Assembly (NCBI GenBank): GCA_041447175.1
Contig: CP166960.1
Location: forward strand, 2,062,519-2,126,518
Direction of reading: 5' to 3'
From: Candidatus Bathyarchaeia archaeon
Lineage (GTDB): Archaea > Thermoproteota > Bathyarchaeia > Bathyarchaeales > Bathycorpusculaceae
DNA: 64,000 nt
Positions 1-9,553 of this stretch are shown one piece after another. Made by a program: the position numbers and the translations under genes. The notes under the pieces were generated by a model, which made no database searches, had not been told where the DNA came from, and was given only the letters and a program-made list of their open reading frames with translations. Every line of letters begins with the position of its first letter. Positions within the stretch are counted from its first letter, which is position 1.

Positions 1-2660
1 ATGGGGGGCAAATCGCAGCTTTTGAGGGCTACACCAAATTTCTTATCCAACATCGCCAAAGTGGCGAGTTCAATAAGATTTACGCCGCGGGTCTTGCTTA
101 CAAACGGAATGGAGCGGGAAGCGCGCAGGTTGCATTCGATAACGCTCACTTCGCCGTCTTTCACAAGGTACTGGATGTTATAGGGACCTTTGATTTTGAG
201 GGCTTTGACAATTTTTTGGGTTGCATCTTCCACTTTCTTAAGAATGTCAGGAGTTAACGTTTGCGGCGGAATAGTCATGGTTGCATCGCCGCTGTGGACG
301 CCCGCGTTTTCCACATGCTCAATGACTGCGCCGATGAGGCAGGTTTCGCCGTCTGAGACGCCGTCAGCTTCGACTTCCTTGGCGCCCTCGATGAATTTAG
401 AAATAACAACGGGTTGGTCGCGGCTTACTTTGGCAGCCAACTTCAAAAAGTTGTCAAGCGAGGTTTCGTCGTAGGCGACCCGCATAGCCGAGCCCGAAAG
501 CACATAGCTGGGACGCACTATAACGGGGTAGCCGATTTTTTCGGCGAACAGTTTGGCGCCTTCGATGCTGGCGAGCTTGCTCCATGGCGGCTGGGGGATG
601 TCGAGTTTGTCAAGGAGTTCGCTGAATTTGGAGCGGTCTTCAGCGCGGTCGATGTCTTCGGCGGCAGTGCCAAGCAGTTTAACTCCGCTGTGAGCCAATT
701 TCATGGCAAGGGTATTGGGGATTTGTCCGCCTACGCTGGCTATGAGTCCCTGCGGGTTTTCCTTCTCGTAAATGTCCAGTATGCGTTCAGGACTTAACTC
801 TTCAAAGTACAGTTTGTCCGAAACGTCATAGTCGGTGCTGACGGTTTCAGGATTATAGTTAACCATGATGGCTTCTTGGACGCCGTACTTTTTGAGCGCC
901 CAAACCGTGTTAACCCCGCACCAGTCAAACTCTACACTGGAACCAATACGGAACACGCCCGCACCCAAAACTAAGACTTTACTTTTAGATTTGCTCAGTT
1001 CAATGTCGTCTTCGTCGCCGCCATAAGTCAAGTACAGGTAGTTGGTTTTAGCGGGGTACTCAGCCGCCAAAGTGTCAATCTGCTTCACCACAGGCACAAT
1101 ACCAGCGGTTTTTCTGAACTGCCGCACTTCAGGCTCGGTCGTGTCCGTGCAGATAGCGATTTGCTCATCAGAGAAGCCGAGGCGTTTTGCTTCGCGTACG
1201 GTTTCGGTGGCGGTGCTGTCTTTGAGGTGAAGCTCCCGCAGTTTGGTTTCCATGTTGATGATGTTTTGGATTTTATGTAAAAAGAAGGGATCCACGCCGC
1301 TAAGCTGATAGATTTCTTCGATGGATAACCCCATTTTGAGGGCTTTGACCAACTTGTAGAGCCGTTGGTCAGTGGGGTTTTGAAGAACTTCACGGATACG
1401 TTCTATGGGTTCAATCTCGGAGTCCTCAGGGTTACAAACCAAACCCAGCTTGCCCGTGTCAAGCATACGTACAGCTTTCTGCAGGGCTTCTTCAAGGCAT
1501 CGCCCAATAGACATAACTTCCCCGACGCTACGCATTTGGGGTCCAACGTGGCGGTCGGCGTACTTGAATTTCTGCAGGTCCCAGCGGGGAATTTTGACGG
1601 TGATGTAGTCTAGGGCGGGTTCAAAGCAGGCGGTGGTGACTTGGGTGACTTGGTTGAGCAATTCAGGCAACGTGTAGCCGATGGTCAGCTTTGTGGCTAT
1701 GTAGGCGAGGGGGTAGCCTGTGACTTTGCTGGCAAGGGCACTGCTTCGGCTCATGCGGCTGTTGACTTCTATGACACGGTACTCTTCGCTTTTTGGGTGC
1801 AACGCCCATTGAATGTTGCATTCGCCCACGATACCTAAGGCGCGGATAGCGTTTATGGAGGTGCTGCGGATAAGGTGATATTCACGGTTAGTCATGGTCT
1901 GCGAGGGCGCCACAACAATAGAGTCACCCGTGTGGACCCCCATAGGGTCAAAGTTTTCCATGTTACAGACGGTGAGGCAGTTATCGTTAAAGTCACGCAT
2001 AACTTCGTATTCGACTTCTTTCCAGTGCCCCACGTACTCTTCGACGAGAACTTGGCTGATGCGGCTTTGGGCTAAACCACGGGTTACGATTTCTTTAAGT
2101 TCGCTCTCGGTATGGGCTACGCCTGCGCCTTTGCCGCCCAAAGTGTAGGCAACGCGGACGATGACGGGGTAGCCAATTTCGTTTGCTACATCCAACGCGC
2201 CGCTAACGGTGGTCGCCGCTTTGCTTCTAAGGGGAGGAACACCTGCTTTGAGCATGGCTTCTCGGAAGCGTTCGCGGTCGCCCGTGTCCTCGATGGCTTG
2301 CACAGGGGTGCCTAAAACTTTAACGTTGTACTTTTCCAGTATGCCCTGTTTGTGGAGTTCAATACCGCAGTTCAACGCCGTTTGCCCACCGAAACCCAGC
2401 AGGACCCCATCGGGGCGTTCTTTGGCGATGACTTTCTCCACGTACTCAGGCGTGACAGGAAGCAAGTAAACCTTGCCAGACAATCGCGGGTCGGTTTGGA
2501 TGGTTGCAATGTTGGGGTTAATGAGAACGGTTTCGATGCCTTCTTCTTTGAGGGCTTTAAGACATTGGCTGCCGCTGTAGTCAAATTCTGCGGCTTCACC
2601 GATTTTAATTGCGCCGCTTCCCAGAACCAGAACTTTCTTGATCCATTCGAGCTTAGGCAT
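1..2660 (-). CDS. carB: Carbamoyl-phosphate synthase large subunit (3' end cut by window edge)
   Basis: Makes carbamoyl phosphate from ammonia (delivered by CarA), bicarbonate and two ATP, for arginine and pyrimidine synthesis. The ATG at 2660 overlaps the carA stop by one base (TAATG). The N-terminus reads MPKLEWIKKVLVLGSGAIKI and continues with typical ATP-grasp segments; near the window edge the frame still reads ECNLRASRSIPFVSK, a conserved stretch of the second synthetase half. About 886 codons are visible of a family length near 1070, so the C-terminal allosteric domain lies outside the window. Last gene seen of the argG-argH-carA-carB unit. Identification is firm. Confidence 0.96.
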   Translation of the reverse strand, partial: MPKLEWIKKVLVLGSGAIKIGEAAEFDYSGSQCLKALKEEGIETVLINPNIATIQTDPRLSGKVYLLPVTPEYVEKVIAKERPDGVLLGFGGQTALNCGIELHKQGILEKYNVKVLGTPVQAIEDTGDRERFREAMLKAGVPPLRSKAATTVSGALDVANEIGYPVIVRVAYTLGGKGAGVAHTESELKEIVTRGLAQSRISQVLVEEYVGHWKEVEYEVMRDFNDNCLTVCNMENFDPMGVHTGDSIVVAPSQTMTNREYHLIRSTSINAIRALGIVGECNIQWALHPKSEEYRVIEVNSRMSRSSALASKVTGYPLAYIATKLTIGYTLPELLNQVTQVTTACFEPALDYITVKIPRWDLQKFKYADRHVGPQMRSVGEVMSIGRCLEEALQKAVRMLDTGKLGLVCNPEDSEIEPIERIREVLQNPTDQRLYKLVKALKMGLSIEEIYQLSGVDPFFLHKIQNIINMETKLRELHLKDSTATETVREAKRLGFSDEQIAICTDTTEPEVRQFRKTAGIVPVVKQIDTLAAEYPAKTNYLYLTYGGDEDDIELSKSKSKVLVLGAGVFRIGSSVEFDWCGVNTVWALKKYGVQEAIMVNYNPETVSTDYDVSDKLYFEELSPERILDIYEKENPQGLIASVGGQIPNTLAMKLAHSGVKLLGTAAEDIDRAEDRSKFSELLDKLDIPQPPWSKLASIEGAKLFAEKIGYPVIVRPSYVLSGSAMRVAYDETSLDNFLKLAAKVSRDQPVVISKFIEGAKEVEADGVSDGETCLIGAVIEHVENAGVHSGDATMTIPPQTLTPDILKKVEDATQKIVKALKIKGPYNIQYLVKDGEVSVIECNLRASRSIPFVSKTRGVNLIELATLAMLDKKFGVALKSCDLPP

Positions 2661-3805
2661 TACTGTTTTGACTCCATGTTTTTGATGAAAATGTCAAAGA
2701 GAAATTCGGTGTCGTAGGGTCCCGGTGAGGCTTCAGGATGCCATTGCACGGCAAAAACGGGTTTGGTTTTGTGCCGCATGCCTTCGACGGATTTGTCATT
2801 GGCGTTGATGAACCAGCATTCCAGAGGCGTCTTGGAGAGGCAGTCAAATTCCGCAGCGTACCCGTGATTTTGGGTGGTTATGTAGCACCGGTTAGTTTTC
2901 AGGTCCAGCGCAGGCTGGTTTTGGCTCCGATGCCCAAACTTCATCTTGTAAGTGTTTCCACCCTGGGAAAGCGTCAGAATCTGCGCGCCCAAACAGATGC
3001 CCATGACAGGTTTCTCCTCTACGAGCACCTTCATGGTTTCGATGGTTTTGACGCATCTCTTAGGGTCGCCTGGTCCGTTGCTTAAGAATACGCCGTCGGG
3101 GTTGTAGCTGAGAACATCCTGGGCAGAAGTATCATAAGGAACACGAATCACATCCATGCCTCGGCGGAGGAGATTGCGTATTATGCTGTTTTTGACGCCG
3201 CAGTCGATGAGTACCACGGTGTGTTTGCCTTCTGCCTTGTACTGCACAGGTTCCTTTACGCTAACTTCACTAACCAAGTCGGTCAGGTTAGGGTCAGGAA
3301 TGCTTTGTGCTTCCTGCTGCAAGGCGTCAAGGTTTAGTTCTTCGTTTTCGGCGCAGACTTTAAGGATGCCCAGCATCACCCCGTGGGTTCGAAGTTTCTT
3401 AGTGAGCCTTCGGGAGTCCACGCCGCTTATGCCGGGGATACCTTCGTCTTGAAGCCATTTGTCCAGAGTCCGCGTGGAAGCCCAATGGTACGGCTCCGTG
3501 CAGAGCCCATGGATAATTAAGCCTTGAGTTTGGATACGTTCAGATTCAAAGTAAAGCGGCAGCCCCATATTCAGGTCATAAGGTGGAACGCCATAGTTGC
3601 CTACGAGCGGATAAGTTAGGGTTAGAATTTGTCCGCGGTAGGACGGGTCTGTGAGTGCCTCAGGGTAACCAACCATGGAGGTGGAGAAAACTACTTCACC
3701 AGAAAGTTTGGTTGATGCTCCGAAGCCTTTACCGAGAAAAATGGTGCCGTCTTCTAAGACCAGAGCCGCTTTTTTGCTTTTGCAGGAGTAAAGTTGTTGG
3801 ACCAA
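2660..3805 (-). CDS. carA: Carbamoyl-phosphate synthase small subunit (glutaminase)
   Basis: Hydrolyses glutamine and channels ammonia to CarB. At 381 residues it has the usual length. The N-terminal CPSase domain begins with ALVLEDGTIFLGKGFGA, and a class I glutamine amidotransferase domain follows. The nucleophile elbow is GICLGAQ with the cysteine near residue 271, and the His/Glu pair sits in WHPEASPGP near residues 356-358. Many relatives have GICLGHQ, so the A is a small variation. It starts 16 bases after the argH stop and overlaps carB by one base, which points to translational coupling in one operon. Confidence 0.96.
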   Translation of the reverse strand: MVQQLYSCKSKKAALVLEDGTIFLGKGFGASTKLSGEVVFSTSMVGYPEALTDPSYRGQILTLTYPLVGNYGVPPYDLNMGLPLYFESERIQTQGLIIHGLCTEPYHWASTRTLDKWLQDEGIPGISGVDSRRLTKKLRTHGVMLGILKVCAENEELNLDALQQEAQSIPDPNLTDLVSEVSVKEPVQYKAEGKHTVVLIDCGVKNSIIRNLLRRGMDVIRVPYDTSAQDVLSYNPDGVFLSNGPGDPKRCVKTIETMKVLVEEKPVMGICLGAQILTLSQGGNTYKMKFGHRSQNQPALDLKTNRCYITTQNHGYAAEFDCLSKTPLECWFINANDKSVEGMRHKTKPVFAVQWHPEASPGPYDTEFLFDIFIKNMESKQ

Positions 3806-3821
3806 AGCCCTATTCTACCTA

Positions 3822-5330
3822 TCATGTATAATTTTTAAACGTTCCGTTGCCACGGAATTGTGAGGCATACTGTTGAGCAGTTGTGCCCAACTTGTTTTCT
3901 GCCTCCCCAAGTTCCTTGTCCATCTTAGATATATTGGATTTGGTGCTCAGCACCATTTTTTCACGCAAAGCCAACATCCTTTTCACCTCAACCGGTGCTG
4001 GTCCACCCTTCACATTGCATGCCTCCACCAATTTTAAGGGGTCCGCAAGCGCCAAAATGTCCGCCGCGGCGACTTCCAGTTGGATGCCTGTGGAGTCTTG
4101 TGCGGCTTTCTGCAGCATGTTGGGAGTGGCTTGGGCAAACGTCAATTTGGCGTCTATGAGCTGTTTTACGAGGGCGCCGACGATTTTGTGGGCGGAACGG
4201 AAGGGCACGTTGTATTTGCGTACTAGCAGGTTGGCAAGTTCGGTTGCCGCGACGTAGTTTTTGAGGGCTTTGCCTTGGACGCCGGTTGCTGTGACTTTGA
4301 GTTTAGGCATAAGCTTGTGGAACATGTCAAGCGAAGCGCGGACGCCGTCGAGTGATTTCCAGAGTTTGGGGGTGAGTTCCTGAAAGTCCAAGTTGTAGGT
4401 TGAAGGCAGGCTCTTCACTGCTGCAGTTACTGCAACAAAGTTTGCCAAGATGTCGCTTGCTCTTGCGCGGATAACCTCCAGAAGCTCAGGATTCTTTTTC
4501 TGAGGCATGATGCTGCTGGTGCTTGTGAACTCGTCAGGAAGCTCCACGACACCAAAGTCTGGGCTGCTCCAGATGATGAAGTCTTCGGCGAGGCGGCTCA
4601 GGTTCACCGCGATTAACGTGAGGTCAGCGAGGGTTTCGGCTATGAAGTCCCGGCTGCCCACCGCATCAAGCGAGTTCTCCACCAGACCGCTAAAACCGAG
4701 CAGTTCGGCGGTGCGGTCGCGGTTAATGGGAAAACTGGTTGTCGCTAAGGCTCCTGCGCCCAGGGGGCATAGGTTGACACGGGTGTAGTCGTTTTGGAGC
4801 CGTTGCGCGTCCCGCTCCAAAGCATCAACGTACGAAAGCAGGTAATGGGCAAACGTTACGGGCTGGGCAGGCTGCAAGTGTGTGTACTCCAAAATCACAG
4901 TTTCCACATGCTCTTCCGCAACTTCCACGAGGTGCTCCTGCACATGTGTCAAGGAACGCAGCAAGGTAAGAAGCTCATTGCGCAGGGTCATGCGGATGGC
5001 GGTGGCGACTTGGTCGTTGCGGCTTTTGGCTATGTGCAGGTTTCCGCCTGCCTCGGAGCCTGCCTCTTTGAGGACAGCCTCTTCGACAGCCATGTGAACG
5101 TCCTCCATTGAGGAGTCAAGGGTTAAGTCTTCAGTTTTTTCTAAGGCTGCCAGAAGCGCCGCGCCATCCTGTTTGGCAATTATGTTTTGCTCCATCAACA
5201 TGACGACGTGGGCTTTGTTTATGGCGACCACAGCACTAAGAAGACGTGCGTCATCTTCGATTGAGGAAGTGAACTTGGCAACGTCTATGCGCATTGAGCC
5301 GAGTCTTCCGCCGTGTAGAATCTTTGACAC
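3822..5330 (-). CDS. argH: Argininosuccinate lyase
   Basis: Splits argininosuccinate into arginine and fumarate, the last step of arginine synthesis. The fumarase/ASL-superfamily signature is seen as SSIMPQKKNPE, with the catalytic-loop serine, and the early motif LHGGRLG is present. I place the start at the GTG at 5330 because GGAGG lies 7 bases upstream (5342-5338) and the protein then begins MSKILHGGRLG as in relatives (502 residues). The open frame runs 32 codons further upstream, but that would overlap the 3' end of argG by 73 bases. It follows argG by 23 bases. Confidence 0.95.
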   Translation of the reverse strand: MSKILHGGRLGSMRIDVAKFTSSIEDDARLLSAVVAINKAHVVMLMEQNIIAKQDGAALLAALEKTEDLTLDSSMEDVHMAVEEAVLKEAGSEAGGNLHIAKSRNDQVATAIRMTLRNELLTLLRSLTHVQEHLVEVAEEHVETVILEYTHLQPAQPVTFAHYLLSYVDALERDAQRLQNDYTRVNLCPLGAGALATTSFPINRDRTAELLGFSGLVENSLDAVGSRDFIAETLADLTLIAVNLSRLAEDFIIWSSPDFGVVELPDEFTSTSSIMPQKKNPELLEVIRARASDILANFVAVTAAVKSLPSTYNLDFQELTPKLWKSLDGVRASLDMFHKLMPKLKVTATGVQGKALKNYVAATELANLLVRKYNVPFRSAHKIVGALVKQLIDAKLTFAQATPNMLQKAAQDSTGIQLEVAAADILALADPLKLVEACNVKGGPAPVEVKRMLALREKMVLSTKSNISKMDKELGEAENKLGTTAQQYASQFRGNGTFKNYT

Positions 5331-5353
5331 ACTCAAACCTCCAAAAGTTAGAG

Positions 5354-6571
5354 TTATGGCTTCTCGGTTTCCTGTGCTTTGGCTGAATGCTTCAGCGCGT
5401 TGTACATGCGGGTTTGTAGACCCCACAGTTCGATGAAGCCTTTGCTGTAGGACTGGTTAAAGGACGTTTTGATGTTGTAGTTCGCAAGGTTCTTGTCGTA
5501 GAGCGACATCGGGGAGGAGCGTCCGACAACTTGGAGTCCGCCCTTGTAAAGTTTGAGGCGAACTTCGCCAGTCACGTTTTCTTGTGAGCGGTTAATGAAT
5601 GCGTCTAAGTCGGCTTTTAAGGGGTCAACCCACAGCCCTGCATATGCCAAAAAGACCCATTCAGCGTCCACTTGCTGCTTGAAGAGAACCTCATGGCGGG
5701 TCATAACCATTTTTTCGAGGTCTTTATGAGCTTCCAAAAGGACAATTGCGGCGGGGCACTCGTAGACTTCGCGGGATTTTATGCCGACAAGGCGGTCTTC
5801 AATGTGGTCTATGCGACCAACCCCGTTTCTGCCCGCGATTTCGTTGAGGGTTTCTATGAGTTTGAGGGGTTTCATTTTTTCGCCGTTAACCGAGACAGGA
5901 ATACCCGCCTCGAACTGGATGGTTACGTATTCGGGCGTGTTGGGCGCTTCTTCAGGAGCAACCGTCCACTCATAAGCTTCTGCAGGGGGCTCTTGGCTGG
6001 CGTCTTCAAGCAGCCCGCATTCGATGGCTCTGCCCCAGACGCTGGCGTCGATGCTGAATTTTTTTGCTGCGGTGGAGACGGGGATGTCTTTGGTTTTGGC
6101 GTACTCGATTTCTTCGTCGCGGGTTAAGCCCCAGTCGCGGACGGGGGCGAGGACTTTTTTGTCGGGTGCAAGGGAGCTGAGGGTTATGTCGAAACGGACT
6201 TGGTCGTTGCCTCTGCCTGTGCAACCGTGAACCAAACCTGTGGCGTCTTCGTTTTGGGCGATTTCCACCATCTTTTTGGCAATGAGGGGTCGGCTCAGGG
6301 TGGTACTTATGGGGTATTTGCCTTCGTAGAGGGCGTTGGCTTTAATGGCGGGGTAGATGTAGTCGGTGACGAATTCGTCTTTGGCGTCTACGTGGTAGTG
6401 TTTGAGGACGCCAAGTTTGTTGGCTTTTTCACCTGCGGCTGCCAAGTCTTCTGGTTGCCCTACGTCAACTGTGACGGTTATGACTTGGGCATCGTATCTT
6501 TCTTGCAGGTATTTGATGAGGACGGAGGTGTCTAATCCTCCACTGTAAGCTAGGACGAATTTTTCTGGCAT
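5354..6571 (-). CDS. argG: Argininosuccinate synthase
   Basis: Condenses citrulline and aspartate with ATP to argininosuccinate. The protein opens with MPEKFVLAYSGGLDTSVLI, the N-type ATP-pyrophosphatase P-loop (SGGLDTS), and later shows STTLSRPLIAKKMVEIA and GCTGRGNDQVRFD, all typical of ArgG. ATG 6571 is preferred over the in-frame GTG at 6580 because GGTGAG lies just upstream of the ATG; this gives about 405 residues. First gene of the minus-strand arginine operon. Its promoter lies in the shared 55-bp element at 6628-6682, with a TATA-like TTTAAAAAC about 25 bases before the presumed transcript start. Confidence 0.96.
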   Translation of the reverse strand: MPEKFVLAYSGGLDTSVLIKYLQERYDAQVITVTVDVGQPEDLAAAGEKANKLGVLKHYHVDAKDEFVTDYIYPAIKANALYEGKYPISTTLSRPLIAKKMVEIAQNEDATGLVHGCTGRGNDQVRFDITLSSLAPDKKVLAPVRDWGLTRDEEIEYAKTKDIPVSTAAKKFSIDASVWGRAIECGLLEDASQEPPAEAYEWTVAPEEAPNTPEYVTIQFEAGIPVSVNGEKMKPLKLIETLNEIAGRNGVGRIDHIEDRLVGIKSREVYECPAAIVLLEAHKDLEKMVMTRHEVLFKQQVDAEWVFLAYAGLWVDPLKADLDAFINRSQENVTGEVRLKLYKGGLQVVGRSSPMSLYDKNLANYNIKTSFNQSYSKGFIELWGLQTRMYNALKHSAKAQETEKP

Positions 6572-6627
6572 ATTGCTCACCCGTTATTGAAACGCGAATT
6601 GTTCCCCTTACCTTCCAGACAGCGTTT

Positions 6628-6682
6628 TTAAACATTACGACTTTTTTGTAACATAACAAGCTTTAAATGTTCTAAATGATAC
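6628..6682. promoter_or_regulatory. Shared promoter/operator element, copy A (argG / ACT-protein)
   Basis: This 55-base stretch matches 18451-18505 at 43 of 55 positions by hand alignment without gaps. Both copies sit between a minus-strand biosynthetic operon (argG here, lysW there) and a plus-strand gene for a putative regulator. It carries inverted ACATT (6632-6636) and AATGT (6666-6670) ends with the same spacing as in copy B. On the minus strand the left end contains the TATA-like TTTAAAAAC of argG. The right end runs over the ATG at 6676. I infer a common operator. Confidence 0.7.
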
Positions 6683-7272
6683 AGTTTTGGTTTGTGACCA
6701 TCGCCCAACAAGTCCGCAGCTACCTGCGAAACAAACCCTACCTCCTCGAAGCCTTAGAAAAAGGCATCGTCAACCTCAGCGAACTAAGCCGCCAAATCCA
6801 ACAAGAACTCAAAACAGGAAACGCCGTCGCCATCAAAGCCGCCCTACGAAGATTCGCCGAGGAACTCCAACGCCACAAACAAAAACGCGAAGAAAAAGTA
6901 CTCCAACTGCTCAAACGCAGCGGCGTTGCAGTCTACGACCGAAAAAGCGTCATAATCACCGCCAAAGAAATCGCCCTCAAAAACGGCTTAAAAGTTGACC
7001 TGCCAAATAAATACGTGTACCTACTAGACCGAGCAGACTTACCTCAGCGAATAAGCACATTGGTAAAACACGATAACTGCACCATGATTGTGATTAACTC
7101 CCCTGAAGAGTTAGAAGCCACAGTCGGAGTTGTTTCCTTCTTGACTGCCTTGCTGGCGGAAGCAAACGTGAACATCGTAGAGTTCGTTTCCTGCTGGACC
7201 GAAACCATCATCGTCGTGGAGAAAAAAGACAGCCTGAAAACGTACGAAACACTCACAAATTTAGTGGGCTAA
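6676..7272 (+). CDS. HTH-like plus ACT-domain protein, putative amino-acid sensor
   Basis: A soluble 198-residue protein. The first ~60 residues look like a helix-turn-helix segment (LLEALEKGIVNLSELSRQIQ), a coiled region follows (EELQRHKQKREEKVLQLL), and the C-terminal ~80 residues form an ACT-like fold ending in VNIVEFVSCWTETIIVVEKK. ACT domains bind amino acids and regulate enzymes or transcription. It lies between the divergent argG promoter and the thrB-thrC-hom-ask operon, so a role in arginine or aspartate-family control is likely but inferred. The ATG at 6676 lies inside the shared 55-bp element; a GTG at 6694 is an alternative start. Confidence 0.7.
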   Translation: MIQFWFVTIAQQVRSYLRNKPYLLEALEKGIVNLSELSRQIQQELKTGNAVAIKAALRRFAEELQRHKQKREEKVLQLLKRSGVAVYDRKSVIITAKEIALKNGLKVDLPNKYVYLLDRADLPQRISTLVKHDNCTMIVINSPEELEATVGVVSFLTALLAEANVNIVEFVSCWTETIIVVEKKDSLKTYETLTNLVG

Positions 7273-7317
7273 ACCGCTTGGGGTCACACAATAGTATTAA
7301 TAATTACAGCCGAATAG

Positions 7318-8289
7318 TTGTGCAGAAGCTGGGGTGAAACAACGCCACTAAATCAAGTTACCTTAAAGTCACCCGCCACAAGCGCCAACGTGGGACCGGG
7401 ATTTGACGTTTTCGGGTTAGCATTAGAATACCCAACTGACAAGGTAACTTTAACTCTGAACAGAGACAAAGAAATCAAAATTAAAGTTGCCGGAGTGCAG
7501 GCAAGAACCATCTCAAAGCTTCCCGAACGCAACACTGCAGGCGTTGTCGCAAAATACATGATGCAGCATTTCAAGCTGGACTCTGGCTTAACTGTCCGCA
7601 TCAACAAAGGTATCTGGCCAAGCAAAGGTTTGGGAAGCAGCGCCGCATCCGCCGCGGCAGTAGCCTTTGGCATAAACCAGCTCTTTGACCTTAAACTAAC
7701 ACAAGAACAGCTCATACAGTTTGCCGCAAAAGGCGAAGCAGCATCCGCGGGTTCCGAACACGCAGATAATGTATCCGCCACGATATGCGGCGACTTTGTA
7801 ATCTTACGGTCCTACAACCCCTTGGAAACCGTCAAGTTGAAGGCCCCCGCCGACATGGAAGTTTGTGTGGCTTTCCCCCATATGGTAACTCCGCCGCATA
7901 AAACCGCCAAAGCCCGCTCGGTTGTGCCCAAAATGGTAGCCATCGGCAAGTTGGTGCAGAACTTGGGCAACGCAGCCGCCATGGTCAGCGGATTTGCCAA
8001 AGGCGACGTAGAATTGATTGGTAAATCCATGGAAGACGTGATTGTTGAGCCTGCACGGGCAGCCTCAATCCCTGGGTATCAGCAAGTGAAAGAAAACGCC
8101 CTTAAAGCAGGTGCATGCGGCGTAACCATAAGCGGGGCAGGACCCGCAATGCTTGCGGTAGTTAACAAAAAAACCGCTGACGCTGACAAAGTTGCTGCCG
8201 CCATGAAAGCAGGCTTTGAGTCAGCCAAGTTTGAAGCAACAGCCTTCGCCACCAAACCGGGCGCAGGCGTATGTTTACTGGAGAATTGA
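7318..8289 (+). CDS. thrB: Homoserine kinase
   Basis: Phosphorylates homoserine with ATP on the way to threonine. It is a GHMP kinase: the N-terminal motif SPATSANVGPGFDVFGLAL and the ATP-binding KGLGSSAASAAA are complete, and the C-terminal GACGVTISGAGPAMLAV segment is typical. Length about 320 residues. The start is uncertain: TTG at 7318 is the only usual start codon close to the conserved N-terminus, although GGGGTGA at 7330-7336 looks like a ribosome site with no normal start codon behind it. A TATA-like ATTAATAATTA lies near 7293. First gene of thrB-thrC-hom-ask. Confidence 0.93.
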   Translation: MCRSWGETTPLNQVTLKSPATSANVGPGFDVFGLALEYPTDKVTLTLNRDKEIKIKVAGVQARTISKLPERNTAGVVAKYMMQHFKLDSGLTVRINKGIWPSKGLGSSAASAAAVAFGINQLFDLKLTQEQLIQFAAKGEAASAGSEHADNVSATICGDFVILRSYNPLETVKLKAPADMEVCVAFPHMVTPPHKTAKARSVVPKMVAIGKLVQNLGNAAAMVSGFAKGDVELIGKSMEDVIVEPARAASIPGYQQVKENALKAGACGVTISGAGPAMLAVVNKKTADADKVAAAMKAGFESAKFEATAFATKPGAGVCLLEN

Positions 8290-8293
8290 AAAC

Positions 8294-9553
8294 GTGACAC
8301 ATCAAGAATGCATAAACTGTGGAGCCAAATACGGCATAAACGAGATTGTTTATTTCTGCAAAAAATGCGGGGACCTCTTGGAGGTCAAATACGACCTCAA
8401 GGAAATAGCTGAGAAACTGGAGAAGAGCAACTGGAGGGACGTGCCGCTTTCTGTGTGGCGCTACAAAGAACTCATGCCCATCGGCGACGTAAGCAAAATT
8501 GTGTCCCTTAACGAAGGAGGCACAGGGCTACATTCCTGCCACAAGTTGGGCAAAAAGCTTGGCTTGTTGCAGCTGTACGTGAAAAACGAAGGGGAAAACC
8601 CTACGGGAAGCTTTAAAGACCGAGGCATGACCGTGGGCGTTTCCAAAGCCAACGAGCTAGGCGCCAAAAACGCCATCTGCGCCTCCACTGGCAACACATC
8701 CGCGGCGTTGGCGGCGTACACGGCAAAAGCAGGCATGCAGTGTACCGTGCTCATCCCTTCAGGCAAAATCGCCTACGGCAAGCTCTCGCAGGCCATGATT
8801 TACGGCGCCAAAGTCTTTCAAGTCCGCGGCAACTTTGACCAGTCGCTGGACATGGTTTTAAAGTTGGCTGAGAAGCACCCCAGCATTTACTTGCTTAACT
8901 CAATTAACCCGTTCCGTGTGGAAGGACAAAAATCGTTGGGTTTCGAAATCTGCGACCAACTCGACGGAGAAGCCCCCGACCGCATCGTCGTGCCCGTTGG
9001 CAACGCAGGCAACATAAGCGCCATCTGGAAAGGCTTCACCGAATACCACCAGCTTGGCTTCATAAACAAGTTGCCCAAAATGACAGGCATCCAAGCCGCA
9101 GGTTCCGCACCCATCGCCCAGATGATAAAGTCAGGAAGCAACGAAATGATTCCTGTTAAGGCACCTGAAACCGTGGCGACTGCCATCCGCATCGGCGCCC
9201 CCGTCAGCTGGAAAAAAGCCGTCAACGCCATCCGCAACAGCAACGGCACCGCCGAAACCGTAACTGACGACGAAATCCTCGCCGCCCAAAAACTGCTGGC
9301 TCGCGAAGAAGGAATTTTTGTGGAGCCCGCAAGCGCCTCATCCATAGCAGGGCTAATTAAGCTGGTCAACAAGGGCGTCATAGGCAAAAACGAACGTGTT
9401 GTCTGCGTAACCACAGGACACGGACTTAAAGACCCTGACACTGCAGTCAAGATGAGCGAAAAACCCATCGAGGTTGAAGCGGAAACGGAAGCCATCGAAA
9501 AAGCGCTGGGTCTGAAAGGCGAAGCACAAATTGCTGCTGCACAGGTGAAGTGA
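8294..9553 (+). CDS. thrC: Threonine synthase
   Basis: A PLP enzyme that converts O-phosphohomoserine to threonine. It opens with a small zinc ribbon (CINCGAKY ... CKKCGDLL), then shows the PLP-lysine motif NPTGSFKDRGM and the phosphate loop around GNAGNIS, followed by EPASASSIAG. GTG 8294 is chosen: it comes 5 bases after the thrB stop with GGAGA upstream and gives a protein beginning MTHQECINCG (419 residues). The frame stays open for 26 codons inside thrB, but that is overlap without relation to the family. It overlaps the next gene by four bases (GTGA). Confidence 0.95.
   Translation: MTHQECINCGAKYGINEIVYFCKKCGDLLEVKYDLKEIAEKLEKSNWRDVPLSVWRYKELMPIGDVSKIVSLNEGGTGLHSCHKLGKKLGLLQLYVKNEGENPTGSFKDRGMTVGVSKANELGAKNAICASTGNTSAALAAYTAKAGMQCTVLIPSGKIAYGKLSQAMIYGAKVFQVRGNFDQSLDMVLKLAEKHPSIYLLNSINPFRVEGQKSLGFEICDQLDGEAPDRIVVPVGNAGNISAIWKGFTEYHQLGFINKLPKMTGIQAAGSAPIAQMIKSGSNEMIPVKAPETVATAIRIGAPVSWKKAVNAIRNSNGTAETVTDDEILAAQKLLAREEGIFVEPASASSIAGLIKLVNKGVIGKNERVVCVTTGHGLKDPDTAVKMSEKPIEVEAETEAIEKALGLKGEAQIAAAQVK

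Noticed and set aside
5672-6127. Plus-strand open frame of 151 codons opposite argG
   Set aside because: ArgG motifs are complete on the minus strand; the plus frame is rich in Phe and Gly in a way expected from reverse reading.
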